This document shows, one piece after another, positions 8,337-18,720 of a stretch of DNA of 64,000 nt (position 1 is its first letter; every line of letters starts with the position of its first letter). The notes beneath the pieces are model-generated. The model searched no databases. It saw only the letters and a list, made by a program, of their open reading frames with translations, and was not told where the DNA came from. This DNA is from Bacteroidales bacterium (lineage in GTDB: Bacteria; Bacteroidota; Bacteroidia; Bacteroidales; Muribaculaceae): assembly GCA_910575545.1 (NCBI GenBank), contig CAJTFH010000019.1, forward strand, positions 1 through 64,000, given 5' to 3'. Position numbers and translations under genes: made by a program.

Positions 8337-10064
8337 ATGACAGGTAAATGGAATTATTTACCCCTGACACAAGAAGAGCAGAAGATCGAGACGGCGCTTG
8401 CGCAAAAATATGCGTCATGTCCGCCCGTGAGCCAGCTGTTGGTGCAGCGTGGCATCACTTCAGTCGAGGAAGCCGACTGGTTCTTTAATCCCCGCCTGAA
8501 GAATCTCCACGACCCGTTTCTGATGCCCGACATGGATAAAGCCGTAAACCGGCTCAACAAAGCCATGGGGGCAAAAGAAAAGATTATGGTCTACGGGGAC
8601 TATGATGTCGACGGCACAACCGCTGTGGCGCTCGTCTACAAGTATCTCAGCAACTTCTACTCTAACATCGACTATTTCATACCGACCAGATATGAGGAAG
8701 GCTATGGAATATCGAGCGACATAATCGACGAATTCGCCGATCAGGGGGTGAAACTCGTCATAATCCTCGATTGCGGCATCAAAGCCAACGAGGAGATTGC
8801 CCATGCCCGCGAGCACGGGATAGACTTCATCATCTGCGACCACCATGTTCCCGACGAGGAGCTGCCGCAGGCCGTAGCCATCCTCAACCCTAAAATGGAA
8901 GGCTCGACTTATCCGTGCCAGCACCTGTCGGGTTGCGGTGTGGGCTATAAGCTCATGCAGGCATTCGCAATCAGCAACGGCATCCACCAGGGGGAACTCG
9001 AAGGGATGCTCGACCTGGTGGCAGTGTCAATCGCCGCCGACATAGTGCCGATGGTCGACGAAAACCGCATAATGGCCTACTATGGCCTGCGCCGTCTCAA
9101 TTCAAACCCAAACATGGGGCTGAGGGCGATAATACGCATCTGCAACCTCTCCAACCGCGAAATCACCATTTCCGACGTGATTTTCAAAATCGGCCCGCGC
9201 ATCAACGCCTCAGGCCGTATGCAAAGCGGACGTGAGGCCGTGGAGCTACTTGTGTCGCGCGACATTGCCGATGCCTACGAGAAAGCAAAAAACATCGACC
9301 AATACAACAAAGACCGCAAGGAGCTTGACAAACGCATAACCGAAGAAGCCAATGCCATCCTTTCGAGCCGTCTGGAATCAGAAGCCGACAAGAAATCAAT
9401 CGTTATCTTCAACAAAGACTGGCACAAAGGGATTATCGGCATCGTTGCGTCGCGCCTGACCGAGCTATACTATAAACCGTCGGTAGTGCTGACCCTCGCC
9501 AACGGGCTTGCCACAGGCTCTTCGCGTTCCGTTCAAGGTTTCGACATCTACAAGGCCGTGGATTCCACACGCGACCTGCTCGAAAACTTCGGAGGCCACA
9601 CCTATGCAGTCGGACTTTCGCTCAAAGAAGAAAATATTCCGGAATTCACACGAAGGTTTGAAGAGTTCGTGACCGCGAACATACTCCCATCGCAACTCCA
9701 CCCGCAGTTTGAAATCGACGCGTTCCTCACATTCTCGGAGCTCTCAAACGAATTCATCTCAACCCTGCGCCGCTTCAACCCATTCGGTCCGGGCAACCAG
9801 AAACCGGTGTTCTGCACCAGGGGCGTGATGGATTTCGGCACAAGCAAACTCGTGGGGCGTCAACTGGAGCATATCAAGCTCGAGCTTGTCGACGACACGT
9901 CGGGAAAAGTCATCAACGGCATTGCTTTCAACAAAGCCCCCCTCTTCCCGCTGATACATGCAGGAGCGAGATTCGACATCTGCTACACCATCGAAGACAA
10001 CAAGCATCAGAACTCACCCCACGCCATTCAGCTCCAGATCAAAGAAATCAGAATAGCCGAATGA
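8337..10064 (+). CDS. recJ: Single-stranded-DNA-specific exonuclease RecJ
   Basis: 575 aa. The DHH phosphoesterase motifs are intact: YGDYDVDGTTA (metal ligands), LDCG and CDHH. The DHHA1 region carries GGHTYAVGLS. RecJ degrades single-stranded DNA 5' to 3' in recombination and base-excision and mismatch repair. Its stop overlaps the recQ start by 4 bp (ATGA), so the two are probably translationally coupled; RecJ and RecQ act together in end resection, and the arrangement fits that. Confidence 0.95.
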   Translation: MTGKWNYLPLTQEEQKIETALAQKYASCPPVSQLLVQRGITSVEEADWFFNPRLKNLHDPFLMPDMDKAVNRLNKAMGAKEKIMVYGDYDVDGTTAVALVYKYLSNFYSNIDYFIPTRYEEGYGISSDIIDEFADQGVKLVIILDCGIKANEEIAHAREHGIDFIICDHHVPDEELPQAVAILNPKMEGSTYPCQHLSGCGVGYKLMQAFAISNGIHQGELEGMLDLVAVSIAADIVPMVDENRIMAYYGLRRLNSNPNMGLRAIIRICNLSNREITISDVIFKIGPRINASGRMQSGREAVELLVSRDIADAYEKAKNIDQYNKDRKELDKRITEEANAILSSRLESEADKKSIVIFNKDWHKGIIGIVASRLTELYYKPSVVLTLANGLATGSSRSVQGFDIYKAVDSTRDLLENFGGHTYAVGLSLKEENIPEFTRRFEEFVTANILPSQLHPQFEIDAFLTFSELSNEFISTLRRFNPFGPGNQKPVFCTRGVMDFGTSKLVGRQLEHIKLELVDDTSGKVINGIAFNKAPLFPLIHAGARFDICYTIEDNKHQNSPHAIQLQIKEIRIAE

Positions 10065-12010
10065 GCCTGGCCTCCGACATTCCATCTCCCCGCTCCGTGC
10101 TCAAAGAGCATTGGGGCTACGACCGGTTCCGGCCTATGCAGGCCGAAATAATCGATTCTGTTCTTGCCGGGAACGACACTCTCGGGCTGATGGCTACCGG
10201 AGGCGGGAAATCAATAACCTTCCAGGTCCCGGCAATCATATTGCCGGGACTTACATTGGTGGTCACCCCCCTGATTTCCCTGATGAAAGACCAGGTCGAC
10301 AACCTGCTTTCCCACGGCATCAGGGCATATTTCCTCCACAGCGGGCTGACCAAGCGCGAAAACCGCCTGGTGCTCGACAAATGCCGCTTAGGCAAAGTCA
10401 AAATCTTATATCTTTCCCCTGAAAAGCTGCAATCACCGGCATTCACCGGCGAACTGAGAAGCCTGCCCGTAAGCCTGATAGTGGTTGACGAAGCGCACTG
10501 CATATCGCAGTGGGGCTACGATTTCCGCCCGTCATATCTGCAGATAGCAACCCTGCGCCAGCATTTCCCTGAAGCCCCCCTGCTCGCGCTCACCGCCTCG
10601 GCAACCCCCGAAGTAGTTGCCGACATACAGAAACAGCTCCGTTTCCGCAACCGGGCGGCAACATTCAGGCTGAGTTTCAACAGAAGCAACATATCATATG
10701 TGGTGCGCAACTGCGACTTCAAAGAGGAGCAACTCATCCATATCCTCAACCGCGTGCCTGGTTGCTCCATTGTCTATGTGCGCTCGCGCAAACGCACAAA
10801 AATCGTGGCGGAAGCCCTTTGCCGCGCCGGGATAAGCGCCGGATTCTACCATGCCGGACTTTCTCCAGAAGAGAAAAACACCCGGCAGAACCTCTGGAAA
10901 ACCGACCAGACGAGAGTGATGGTGGCAACCACCGCATTCGGAATGGGAATCGACAAACCCGATGTGCGCATAGTGGTGCATTTCGACCCTCCGTCGTCGC
11001 TCGAAGAATACTACCAGGAAGCAGGACGCGCGGGGCGCGACGGCAACCCATCATTCGCAGTCTCGCTGGTCACACCAGCCACAGACAAAGGGGTGCTTAG
11101 CCGCAGGCTCACCGAGAGTTTCCCCACCAAAGAATATTTGCGCCAAACCTACGACCAGCTATGCGTGTTTCTCAACATCGCCATGGGAGAAGGGTTCAAC
11201 CGGCTCATCGAATTCAATCCCGACATGTTCTGCATACGGTTCAGGTTGCAACCGGCAGCTGCTGTCAGCGCATTAAAACTCCTTTCACAGTCGGGTTACA
11301 TCGATTTTATCGAAGAGACCTCAACACGCTCCAGGCTAATGGTCATAATGAACCGTCACGAACTCTACACGCTCGACCTTGACCCTGAATGCGAGCGTAT
11401 ATTCCAGTTCGTGCTCCGTAACTACACTGGAATTTTCGCCGATTATGAACACATCAGCGAATCACGGATAGCTTCAGAACTCGGGCTGACAGAGCGCACT
11501 GTCTATGAGAACCTGCTGAAACTGTCGAAAATGCATGTGATCCACTACATCCCGCGCAAAAGCACACCCTACATATACTTTCCACAATCGCGTGTGCCGG
11601 CAAAAGACCTGGTGTTCCCACGTGAGGTCTATGAACTGCGCCGCCTACAGATGGCCAACCGCATCGAGGCGATGAAAAAATTCCTGTTCAGCGCCACAGA
11701 CTGCCGTGTAACCACCCTGCTGAATTACTTCGGAGAGGAAACATCGTCACCATGCACAACATGCGATGTATGCCGCTCAAACCGCAATATCCAATCTCAC
11801 CAGGCAGAACCGGCCATTGCAGCCGACATCCCTTCGCGAATAGGATATATCCTGTCGAACCATCCTGAAGGGCTTACCGCCAATGATATTGCATCAACAC
11901 TCGGTATAGACACATCTGACCTCCTGCCCCATTTGAGAAATATGCTTGATGCAGGAAAACTCTCTCTCAACGCTTCGTTGTTCCGTTTAGCGATTATCGA
12001 GACGCATTAA
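10061..12010 (+). CDS. recQ: ATP-dependent DNA helicase RecQ
   Basis: 649 aa superfamily 2 helicase with 3'-5' polarity. Visible: Walker A ATGGGKS, DEAH box with CISQWGYDFRP, and motif VI QEAGRAGRDG. The RQC zinc site is the cysteine set CRVTTLLNYFGEE, CTTCDVC near residues 550-575. The C-terminal segment (YILSNHPEGLTANDIASTLG) looks like a winged helix and I do not see a typical HRDC domain. It overlaps recJ by 4 bp. Confidence 0.95.
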   Translation: MSLASDIPSPRSVLKEHWGYDRFRPMQAEIIDSVLAGNDTLGLMATGGGKSITFQVPAIILPGLTLVVTPLISLMKDQVDNLLSHGIRAYFLHSGLTKRENRLVLDKCRLGKVKILYLSPEKLQSPAFTGELRSLPVSLIVVDEAHCISQWGYDFRPSYLQIATLRQHFPEAPLLALTASATPEVVADIQKQLRFRNRAATFRLSFNRSNISYVVRNCDFKEEQLIHILNRVPGCSIVYVRSRKRTKIVAEALCRAGISAGFYHAGLSPEEKNTRQNLWKTDQTRVMVATTAFGMGIDKPDVRIVVHFDPPSSLEEYYQEAGRAGRDGNPSFAVSLVTPATDKGVLSRRLTESFPTKEYLRQTYDQLCVFLNIAMGEGFNRLIEFNPDMFCIRFRLQPAAAVSALKLLSQSGYIDFIEETSTRSRLMVIMNRHELYTLDLDPECERIFQFVLRNYTGIFADYEHISESRIASELGLTERTVYENLLKLSKMHVIHYIPRKSTPYIYFPQSRVPAKDLVFPREVYELRRLQMANRIEAMKKFLFSATDCRVTTLLNYFGEETSSPCTTCDVCRSNRNIQSHQAEPAIAADIPSRIGYILSNHPEGLTANDIASTLGIDTSDLLPHLRNMLDAGKLSLNASLFRLAIIETH

Positions 12011-12535
12011 GCAAGTGATTGTCTCAAAATTTCTCAAAAGATTTTAGATAGTATCTATTAATGTGTTTTAATTCGAATCTAGTGATTCGGCACAATGATG
12101 TCAAGGCCCAGGACCGACCGGGAACTGCCATTAAACACTATTTAAACACTTTTAGCGCATTCCCAACCAACGTCACAGCCTCCGTAGTGTTATAGTAATA
12201 AAGTACGCAGCTACGGCCTCTGGCTCTGAATGCCGCAGAACTCAAAAACGGAATAACCCGGATACATAACCGACCGCATAATGTTTAATCCGACAAGAAC
12301 ATTAAAAACAGCACTTTAATCAACTTAAACAACGCTTTATTACAAGAACATCCCTCGTCCTTTTTATCGGGTAGTGATACCAGGTACTGAGGCTCTCATA
12401 AATAAATAGTTGAAACGTGCGGTGGGCCGAATACTTAGGTATCCGGCCCACCGTCACGTTTTCTCCTTCATCCAACCTCCTATCGGTTACTTACCGCTTA
12501 AGTCTTCTGACCTCTGACTTATGACTTACGGCTTC
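12011..12535. other. Long intergenic region without a recognisable gene
   Basis: 525 bp between recQ and the convergent DUF3109 gene. No supportable reading frame and no TAnnTTTG box on either strand. It holds a short direct repeat of TTAAACACT near 12133-12150 and the hairpin listed at 12416. The stretch could be a long recQ 3' UTR or an RNA gene; I recognise no known RNA family. Confidence 0.5.
12416..12462 (+). terminator. Strong hairpin terminator distal to recQ
   Basis: CGTG, GGTGGGCCG and ATAC pair with GTAT, CGGCCCACCG and CACG (a stem of about 18 bp with small mismatches, TTAG loop), followed by TTTT on the plus strand. It lies about 405 bp after the recQ stop. It may also slow minus-strand transcripts from the DUF3109 gene. 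Confidence 0.7.
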
Positions 12536-13141
12536 TCACTTCCCATACTCCTCCAAATAGGCTTCACAAGCTTCACACAGCTCATCATACCAAGCCTGAC
12601 CGAAACGGTCAATGAGCGGTTGTTTCAGGAACCGGTAGAGCCTGATGCCGTTCTTGCGTCCAAGCACTTCGGCATCACGGCATATCTCCCAACGGTGGTA
12701 GTTAACTGCAGTAAACGTAGGATATTCCGTTATGCGCAACGGATAAAGCGAACATGAAGCCGGTTTCTTCCAATTGGTGCGCCCCTCGCGATAGGCCTTT
12801 TCCAACGCGCACAGACACACCCCTCCGGGTCCATAACATGTGAAAGCACAATTACGCCCGTCAAGGATGGTCGTGACCAAATCACCCTCTTCATCAACAT
12901 ATGCCACCCCGTTTTCCTCCACCTCAGCTATGGCACGCGGAAGCATATCCGGCTCTATCACCGGCAACGCCTTTTTAATTTCCTCAACCTCCGTTTCACT
13001 GACCGGAGCGCCGGCATCCCCTTCTATGCAACAAGCACCGAGGCATTTATCAAGGTCGCAGCAGAAAAACCGCTCTGCAAGGTCAAGACTGACCAGCGTT
13101 TCCTGAATCTGAAGCATTATCTCCTCCTTCTCCTCTGTCAT
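12536..13141 (-). CDS. DUF3109 family protein
   Basis: 201 aa with a cysteine-rich start (CCDLDKCLGACCIEGDAG) and further conserved Cys in AFTCYGPGGVCLCALE and ASCSLYPLR, the layout of DUF3109, a family of possible metal- or cluster-binding proteins of unknown function. The ATG at 13141 overlaps the stop of the MscS-type gene (ATGA), which supports this start over the internal Met at residue 9 and suggests translational coupling. Confidence 0.85.
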   Translation of the reverse strand: MTEEKEEIMLQIQETLVSLDLAERFFCCDLDKCLGACCIEGDAGAPVSETEVEEIKKALPVIEPDMLPRAIAEVEENGVAYVDEEGDLVTTILDGRNCAFTCYGPGGVCLCALEKAYREGRTNWKKPASCSLYPLRITEYPTFTAVNYHRWEICRDAEVLGRKNGIRLYRFLKQPLIDRFGQAWYDELCEACEAYLEEYGK

Positions 13142-14295
13142 TTCACCTCTTGCGACACCGCTCCAACGGGCAGATGAACATCAAGCTGCGGAAATGGAAA
13201 ATTAATGCCATGTTTAGGCAGCTCATTATAGAACAGTTCATTATAATAGAAATAAACGCCCCAATAGTTTTCCGACTTAGTCCATGCCCTCACTGTCAAG
13301 TCAACACTCGAAGCGGCAAGCGAGCCAACAAAAATTTTCGGAGAGTAATCAGGCGCAGGTTCTTCGCGGCGCTTTTTCAGCCTGTCGTCAAGACGCGACA
13401 GCGCAGCCTTTGCAATACGCCTACGGCCCAATAGTTTATCCATGACACTGCGGCGCGGAGCATCTGCCTCAGCCACATCAGCCTCAACCTCCTCTTTCGG
13501 CAAAGATTCATTATCATTGTTATCGGAAATATCTTTTGCAGCGGCAGAAATCTGAGCCTGCATTATCCTGTCATCAGCGGCAAACATAGTCAGGATTGCC
13601 TCACGGGCAGATTGCACATCATCACCATAAGAAATCGAGACAGTCCAGTCCACCCGTCTGAATTCCTCACGGCTATAATTATTAACGCTGCCGGTCGACA
13701 ACCCTCCGTTAGGAATCGAAATCGACTTATTGTCGGCAGTGGTTATAACTGTGAAGAAAATCTGGATTTCCTTCACAGTTCCGGCATAGCCCTGAACCTC
13801 GATATAATCACCGATTTTGTAAGGTTTAAGCAAAAGAATCAACACGCCACCTGCAAAGTTCTGCAATGTGCCGCTGAGCGCCATACCGATTGCAACACCG
13901 GCAGAGGCAAAGAGGGCAAGAAACGAAGTAGTCTCAATCCCCAGAATGCCGATTACGGTCACTATCAGGATGAAATACAACACTATATTGACCAGACTAA
14001 GCACAAACGTCGACAACGACTTGTCAATAGCCCGGCTTTGGAAAATCGATGAAATCAGCTTGTAGATTTTCTTGATTACGAATCTGCCGGCATAAAACAC
14101 CACAATGGCCACCGCCAGATTGATGGCAAAGCTGACCGCAGAGTCAGCCAGACGGCTAACCAGATCTTCAAGCGACAAGGCCTTCCATTTATCCACCTCA
14201 CCTGAGGCCTTCGCCACCTCTTCGGTTGTCTTGGCCGTCTCAGCGCTCCCGATTCCCGGAATAAGCCCCTGCAACAGAATAAAAATATTTATCAT
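13138..14295 (-). CDS. MscS-family mechanosensitive channel
   Basis: 385 aa. Two hydrophobic segments precede the pore helix (SAGVAIGMALSGTLQNFAGG, ~131-150), with the MscS beta domain after it (PYKIGDYIEVQGYAGTVKEI, IPNG). Small-conductance channels open on membrane tension to release solutes in hypo-osmotic shock. Residues ~249-315 form a long, highly charged, low-complexity insert before the C-terminal alpha/beta domain; standard MscS lacks it. The gene overlaps the DUF3109 gene by 4 bp. Confidence 0.9.
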   Translation of the reverse strand: MINIFILLQGLIPGIGSAETAKTTEEVAKASGEVDKWKALSLEDLVSRLADSAVSFAINLAVAIVVFYAGRFVIKKIYKLISSIFQSRAIDKSLSTFVLSLVNIVLYFILIVTVIGILGIETTSFLALFASAGVAIGMALSGTLQNFAGGVLILLLKPYKIGDYIEVQGYAGTVKEIQIFFTVITTADNKSISIPNGGLSTGSVNNYSREEFRRVDWTVSISYGDDVQSAREAILTMFAADDRIMQAQISAAAKDISDNNDNESLPKEEVEADVAEADAPRRSVMDKLLGRRRIAKAALSRLDDRLKKRREEPAPDYSPKIFVGSLAASSVDLTVRAWTKSENYWGVYFYYNELFYNELPKHGINFPFPQLDVHLPVGAVSQEVK

Positions 14296-14343
14296 CTTTT
14301 TATAATTATCGATTAACCTATGATCAAGCGGCTATGCTTCCGG

Positions 14344-15546
14344 CTACCACAGGCGGCTGGCAACATGCTTCCACCAGTCAAGATTCCTGTAGTTGAGACG
14401 GCCTGCATCAGCATCTTGCTCTGATTTCATTATATAAGTCGACAAACCGCAATGATTGTTGATGTCAACCTGCTCCGGCAGTCCGTACCACAGATATGGG
14501 GTCGCCCTTTCAAAAACCACAGCTTTATCAATAGCAGAAAGGGCGTTGGCATACGCTGTCATAAAACCTCCCCCCATATCGGCCTGTGCCAAACCGCCGA
14601 GATAATGGCTCAGATCGAAATACCGGCATCTTGACGCAATGAACTTCTGCCCCCGATAATCAGCGGAGAGTTGCGGATGCAGTGAATAGAATTCCCCTAC
14701 GGCATCGGCCAATGCGTCGAGTTCCGATGTGTCGATAACCGATATTGTGCATGTGCGCCCCCAGCCGGTCAGGCCATCATAATAGGCAAATGTCTGGGCA
14801 GCCGCACCAACAGGGTCAGCCTCATCAGCCATAAGATATGGCAATGTCTTATCATAAGGCATTCCCTGTGCCGGCAGTTCCGACGCAGACCCCACTATAA
14901 AAGGGGTGACATAGCGCAACTGGTAAGCCACCTCAACACCTGCCATATGGCAACAGTCGAAATAAACGAAATCGAACCCTTCACCGTCAAGCACCCGGGC
15001 CAACGTTGTCACATTCATCTGCCGCGCGCCGTCTACTCCGAATGCGCGCAACTTGCCATTAGCTTCAGCAACATCCTCTTCAATCCCGTTTTCAAGCCAT
15101 CCGCTCGCATGGCTCCACAGCACAATGCCATGGCGCTCGGCAGGCACAAGGCTCTTGAAATCCGATATCACCTGCTCCATACGCGCAGCACTCACAGAAC
15201 TCTCACTTGTGTCGTAGAACTTCAGTTCCTGCCGCCCCGCCGCTGTAATCTCAATCAGTTTAGGGTCGCTATGATAGGCATGATGATACACTATCAGACG
15301 GTTCGCACCAAAGGCACCGGCTTTGGCGGCCGCGTCCATCTCTTTTAAGTCCGATTCATCATAACCGTTGCCGGATGACCCTCCTAAGGAATTGTTGGCA
15401 ACCATATAGACCAATACAGACCTTACAGCATCACTCTGAGGCTCAGGATGCACAGGTTGCGGTTCATCATAACCGCAACCGCCCAAAAGGCTTCCGGCCA
15501 AAATTATAGCTGGAAACAACAGCAGATGTCGTATTGATCCTTGCAT
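14344..15546 (-). CDS. Clostripain-type (peptidase C11) lipoprotein
   Basis: 400 aa. Lipoprotein signal with lipobox LGGC (Cys24). The caspase-like C11 catalytic pair is visible: His146 in LWSHASGW and Cys198/199 in FDCCHMAG. C11 enzymes cleave after Arg or Lys and some Bacteroidales members act at the cell surface; the substrate here is unknown. It lies 48 bp from alaS on the same strand, with no obvious functional link. Confidence 0.88.
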   Translation of the reverse strand: MQGSIRHLLLFPAIILAGSLLGGCGYDEPQPVHPEPQSDAVRSVLVYMVANNSLGGSSGNGYDESDLKEMDAAAKAGAFGANRLIVYHHAYHSDPKLIEITAAGRQELKFYDTSESSVSAARMEQVISDFKSLVPAERHGIVLWSHASGWLENGIEEDVAEANGKLRAFGVDGARQMNVTTLARVLDGEGFDFVYFDCCHMAGVEVAYQLRYVTPFIVGSASELPAQGMPYDKTLPYLMADEADPVGAAAQTFAYYDGLTGWGRTCTISVIDTSELDALADAVGEFYSLHPQLSADYRGQKFIASRCRYFDLSHYLGGLAQADMGGGFMTAYANALSAIDKAVVFERATPYLWYGLPEQVDINNHCGLSTYIMKSEQDADAGRLNYRNLDWWKHVASRLW

Positions 15547-15594
15547 GGAGAGGGTAATCTATTAATCAAGCGTTTACCGCTATTCAAAAGCTGA

Positions 15595-18231
15595 TTATTT
15601 CAACAGTTGCCGTTTCAGCTCTTCCATAGCGGCATAGAGACCGTCGGCATCCTTTCCTCCGGCCTGGGCGAAGCCAGGCTGGCCGCCGCCGCCGCCTTTA
15701 ATTGCCTTCGCTGCCTCACGCACGATTTTCGAAGCATTCAGTCCGCTCTCCACAAGATCGTTGGTAAGCATAACTGTCAGCAACGGCTTGTTCTTGATAT
15801 CAATAGTTGCTCCGATGAAGGCCGTGTTCTCAGGTGAGGCAGCCCGCACACCGAAAGCCACATTCTTCACCATATCCGCCATGCTCACACCCCTCATCTC
15901 AACTATTTTTATCCCGTTGATATCACCGGCATTATCAAGGAGCTTACTGACCATCATGGCCGTGCGTTCCTTCATGTATTCCTCGGCCTGTCGGCGCAGT
16001 TCGGCATTCTCTTCAATCGATTTTCTCAGAGCCGCCAAAACATCGGGCGCATTGTGCAGCATCGTGCCGATTTCTTTTAGTGTATCGCCCATGGCGTCGA
16101 TAGCATTCTCAACCTGTTCGCCTGTGATAGCCTCGATTCGGCGGATGCCTGCTGCGATACTGCTCTCACCCAGGATTTTTATCATTCCTATATTACCGGT
16201 ATTGGCCACATGTGTACCACCGCAAAGCTCCACCGAAGATCCATAGCGGATTACACGCACTTCATCGCCATATTTCTCGCCGAACAACGCCATCGCCCCC
16301 ATGGCACGTGCCTCCTCGATTGGCACGCAACGACGCTCGTCGAGCGTTATGGCCTGACGAACCCTGCTATTGGCAAGATGCTCAACCTTGCGGAGCTCTT
16401 CAGGGGAGACCTTTTGGAAATGGGAGAAATCGAAACGCAACAGTTCAGGCGACACATAAGAGCCTTTCTGCTCAACATGCGTGCCGAGCACTTCGCGCAG
16501 AGCCTCATGGAGAAGATGGGTGGCTGAATGGTTGCACGATGTCGCCAACCGTGCCTTCTCATCAATAGCCGCCACGAACTCCCCGGCAGGGTCTGCAGGG
16601 AGTTTATGAGCGAGATGCACCCCTATACCGTTTTCACGTTTGGTGTCAAAAATCTCGATTGCCTCACCATCGGCAGACGTCAGAGTGCCGCTGTCGCCTA
16701 CCTGGCCACCCATTTCGGCATAAAACGGGGTTTTGGCAAGGATAATCTGGTAGAACTCTTTGTTTTTCTGTTTAACCTGACGGTAACGGAGAATTTTCGT
16801 GGCAACCGATGTCATGTCATACCCGACAAATTCGGCCTCGCCATCATTGACCGTAACCCAATCGGTTGCCTCAACAGCCGCAGCCTTGCGGGCACGCGCC
16901 TTCTGAGCCGTCATTTCCGTATCAAACCCTTCTTGGTCAAGCGTCATGCCGTTTTCTTTCAGAATCAGTTCCGTAAGGTCGAGAGGGAATCCGTAGGTGT
17001 CATAAAGGGTGAATGCCTCCTGGCCTGAAATCTCGGTTTTCCCGGCTTTACGTGCAGCAGATATAGCATTCTCAAGCATCCGGATACCGTTTTCCAAAGT
17101 ACGCAGGAAGGAGTCTTCCTCCTCTTTGGTCACCTTCATTATAAGTTCACGCTGGCTGACGATTTCAGGATATGCCTCACCCATCGAATCAATCAAGGTG
17201 TCTATGAGCTTATAAAGGAAAGCCTCTTTCTGGTCGAGGAACGTGTAGGCATAACGCACAGCACGCCGCAGAATGCGTCGGATAACATATCCGGCTTTGG
17301 CATTGCCGGGGAGTTGTGAATCGGCAATCGAGAACGCTATTGTGCGAATATGGTCGGCGATGACACGCATTGCCACATCAACCTTATGGTCTTCACCATA
17401 TTTTTTGCCAGACAGGGCGGATATCCTGGCAATCATCGGGGTAAATACATCCGTATCGTAGTTGGATGTTTTCCCCTGCAGAGCCATGCAAAGGCGCTCG
17501 AAACCCATACCGGTATCAATAACCTTGGCCGGGAGAGGTTCAAGGCTCTGGTCTGCCTTGCGGTTATATTGCATGAACACCAAGTTCCATATTTCAATCA
17601 CCTGGGGATGATCTTTGTTGACCAACGACGCCCCTGACACGGTGTCACGCTCAGCGTCGCTACGCAGGTCTATATGTATCTCCGAACAGGGGCCGCAAGG
17701 GCCGGTGTCGCCCATTTCCCAGAAATTATCATGCTTGTTGCCATTGATGACATGGTCGGCCGGAAGATGCTTCTCCCAGATTGCCGCAGCTTCGTCGTCA
17801 CGGTCCAGACCCTCTGCCTCAGACCCTTCAAAAACGGTGGCATACAAACGTTGCGGATCCAGCCCCAACACATCTACAAGGAATTCCCATGCCCAATCTA
17901 TTGCCTCCTGCTTGAAATAGTCGCCAAATGACCAGTTGCCAAGCATCTCGAACATGGTGTGATGGTATGTATCAAGACCCACCTCTTCCAGGTCGTTATG
18001 TTTCCCGCTGACACGCAGACATTTCTGGCTATCGGTCACACGAGTCCATTTGGGCGCTTTGTTGCCGAGAATAATATCCTTAAACTGGTTCATACCCGCA
18101 TTGGTGAACATCAATGTGGGATCATCTTTTATCACCATAGGGGCCGACGGAACGATCTGATGCCCTTTGCTTTTGAAAAACTGCTTGAAAGACTCACGAA
18201 TCTCCTTGGCAGATAACGGCTTATTGCTCAT
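15595..18231 (-). CDS. alaS: Alanine-tRNA ligase
   Basis: 878 aa, full length. Class II catalytic domain at the N-terminus ([34 protein letters not shown]), then the editing domain with the zinc motif [11 protein letters not shown] and CGGTHV, and the C-terminal C-Ala region ([15 protein letters not shown]). Charges tRNA-Ala and clears mischarged Ser and Gly. Promoter box TAATTTTG (18323-18316) lies back to back with the MerR gene promoter. Confidence 0.97.
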   Translation of the reverse strand: MSNKPLSAKEIRESFKQFFKSKGHQIVPSAPMVIKDDPTLMFTNAGMNQFKDIILGNKAPKWTRVTDSQKCLRVSGKHNDLEEVGLDTYHHTMFEMLGNWSFGDYFKQEAIDWAWEFLVDVLGLDPQRLYATVFEGSEAEGLDRDDEAAAIWEKHLPADHVINGNKHDNFWEMGDTGPCGPCSEIHIDLRSDAERDTVSGASLVNKDHPQVIEIWNLVFMQYNRKADQSLEPLPAKVIDTGMGFERLCMALQGKTSNYDTDVFTPMIARISALSGKKYGEDHKVDVAMRVIADHIRTIAFSIADSQLPGNAKAGYVIRRILRRAVRYAYTFLDQKEAFLYKLIDTLIDSMGEAYPEIVSQRELIMKVTKEEEDSFLRTLENGIRMLENAISAARKAGKTEISGQEAFTLYDTYGFPLDLTELILKENGMTLDQEGFDTEMTAQKARARKAAAVEATDWVTVNDGEAEFVGYDMTSVATKILRYRQVKQKNKEFYQIILAKTPFYAEMGGQVGDSGTLTSADGEAIEIFDTKRENGIGVHLAHKLPADPAGEFVAAIDEKARLATSCNHSATHLLHEALREVLGTHVEQKGSYVSPELLRFDFSHFQKVSPEELRKVEHLANSRVRQAITLDERRCVPIEEARAMGAMALFGEKYGDEVRVIRYGSSVELCGGTHVANTGNIGMIKILGESSIAAGIRRIEAITGEQVENAIDAMGDTLKEIGTMLHNAPDVLAALRKSIEENAELRRQAEEYMKERTAMMVSKLLDNAGDINGIKIVEMRGVSMADMVKNVAFGVRAASPENTAFIGATIDIKNKPLLTVMLTNDLVESGLNASKIVREAAKAIKGGGGGQPGFAQAGGKDADGLYAAMEELKRQLLK

Positions 18232-18315
18232 CTGTACGTATTGATTTTATATCTTTGCTCCGGCTCCCCCATACAGAACATGCCGTGAGGGAGCTGACCC
18301 GCAAAAAATAGTGTG

Positions 18316-18343
18316 CAAAATTACTATTTTTTCCCTACTTTTG
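18316..18343. promoter_or_regulatory. Divergent promoters of alaS and the MerR gene
   Basis: The minus -7 box TAATTTTG (18323-18316) drives alaS; the plus -7 box TACTTTTG (18336-18343) drives the MerR regulator. Only 12 bp separate them, so each polymerase footprint covers the other promoter and the two are likely mutually exclusive. Confidence 0.5.
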
Positions 18344-18372
18344 CAAATCAACGAAAAGCTACGGATAACAGA

Positions 18373-18714
18373 ATGGCAACCGAAAAACTTGAGAAAAAAT
18401 ACTACAAAATCAGAGAAGTGGCCGAAATGCTCGGACTGCCGGCTTCCACAATCCGGTTTTGGGAAAGCAAGTTCACTATAATCAACCCGAAACGCAACGA
18501 CAAAGGCACACGTTTCTACACACCATCCGACGTTGAGAAACTACGCATGGTGTTCTACCTCGTTAAAGAAAAAGGGTTGAAAATCGAAGCGGCCCAGGAA
18601 CAACTCCGCCACAATCACACCAACATATCGCGCCACTCACAGGCAATAGAGCGCCTACGTTCCATAAGAGCCACACTGCAATCGCTGCTCGACGCCACAG
18701 CATCGATGCGCTGA
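18373..18714 (+). CDS. MerR-family transcriptional regulator
   Basis: 113 aa. The winged HTH is clear: YYKIREVAEMLGLPASTIRFWE, then GTRFYTPSDVEKL, followed by a short dimerisation helix (LRHNHTNISRHSQAIERLRSI). There is no effector-binding domain or cysteine sensor. The start at 18373 (MATEKLEKK) is chosen because upstream codons overlap the promoter. It is divergent from alaS; control of alaS or itself is possible but not shown. Confidence 0.85.
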   Translation: MATEKLEKKYYKIREVAEMLGLPASTIRFWESKFTIINPKRNDKGTRFYTPSDVEKLRMVFYLVKEKGLKIEAAQEQLRHNHTNISRHSQAIERLRSIRATLQSLLDATASMR

Positions 18715-18720
18715 AAGGCC

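Noticed and set aside
12073-12092. TTCGAATCTAGT matches part of the T-arm of tRNA-Pro, hinting at a tRNA fragment or attachment site
   Set aside because: Only 12 bases match and no T-stem, acceptor stem or anticodon arm can be built around them; no integrase is near.
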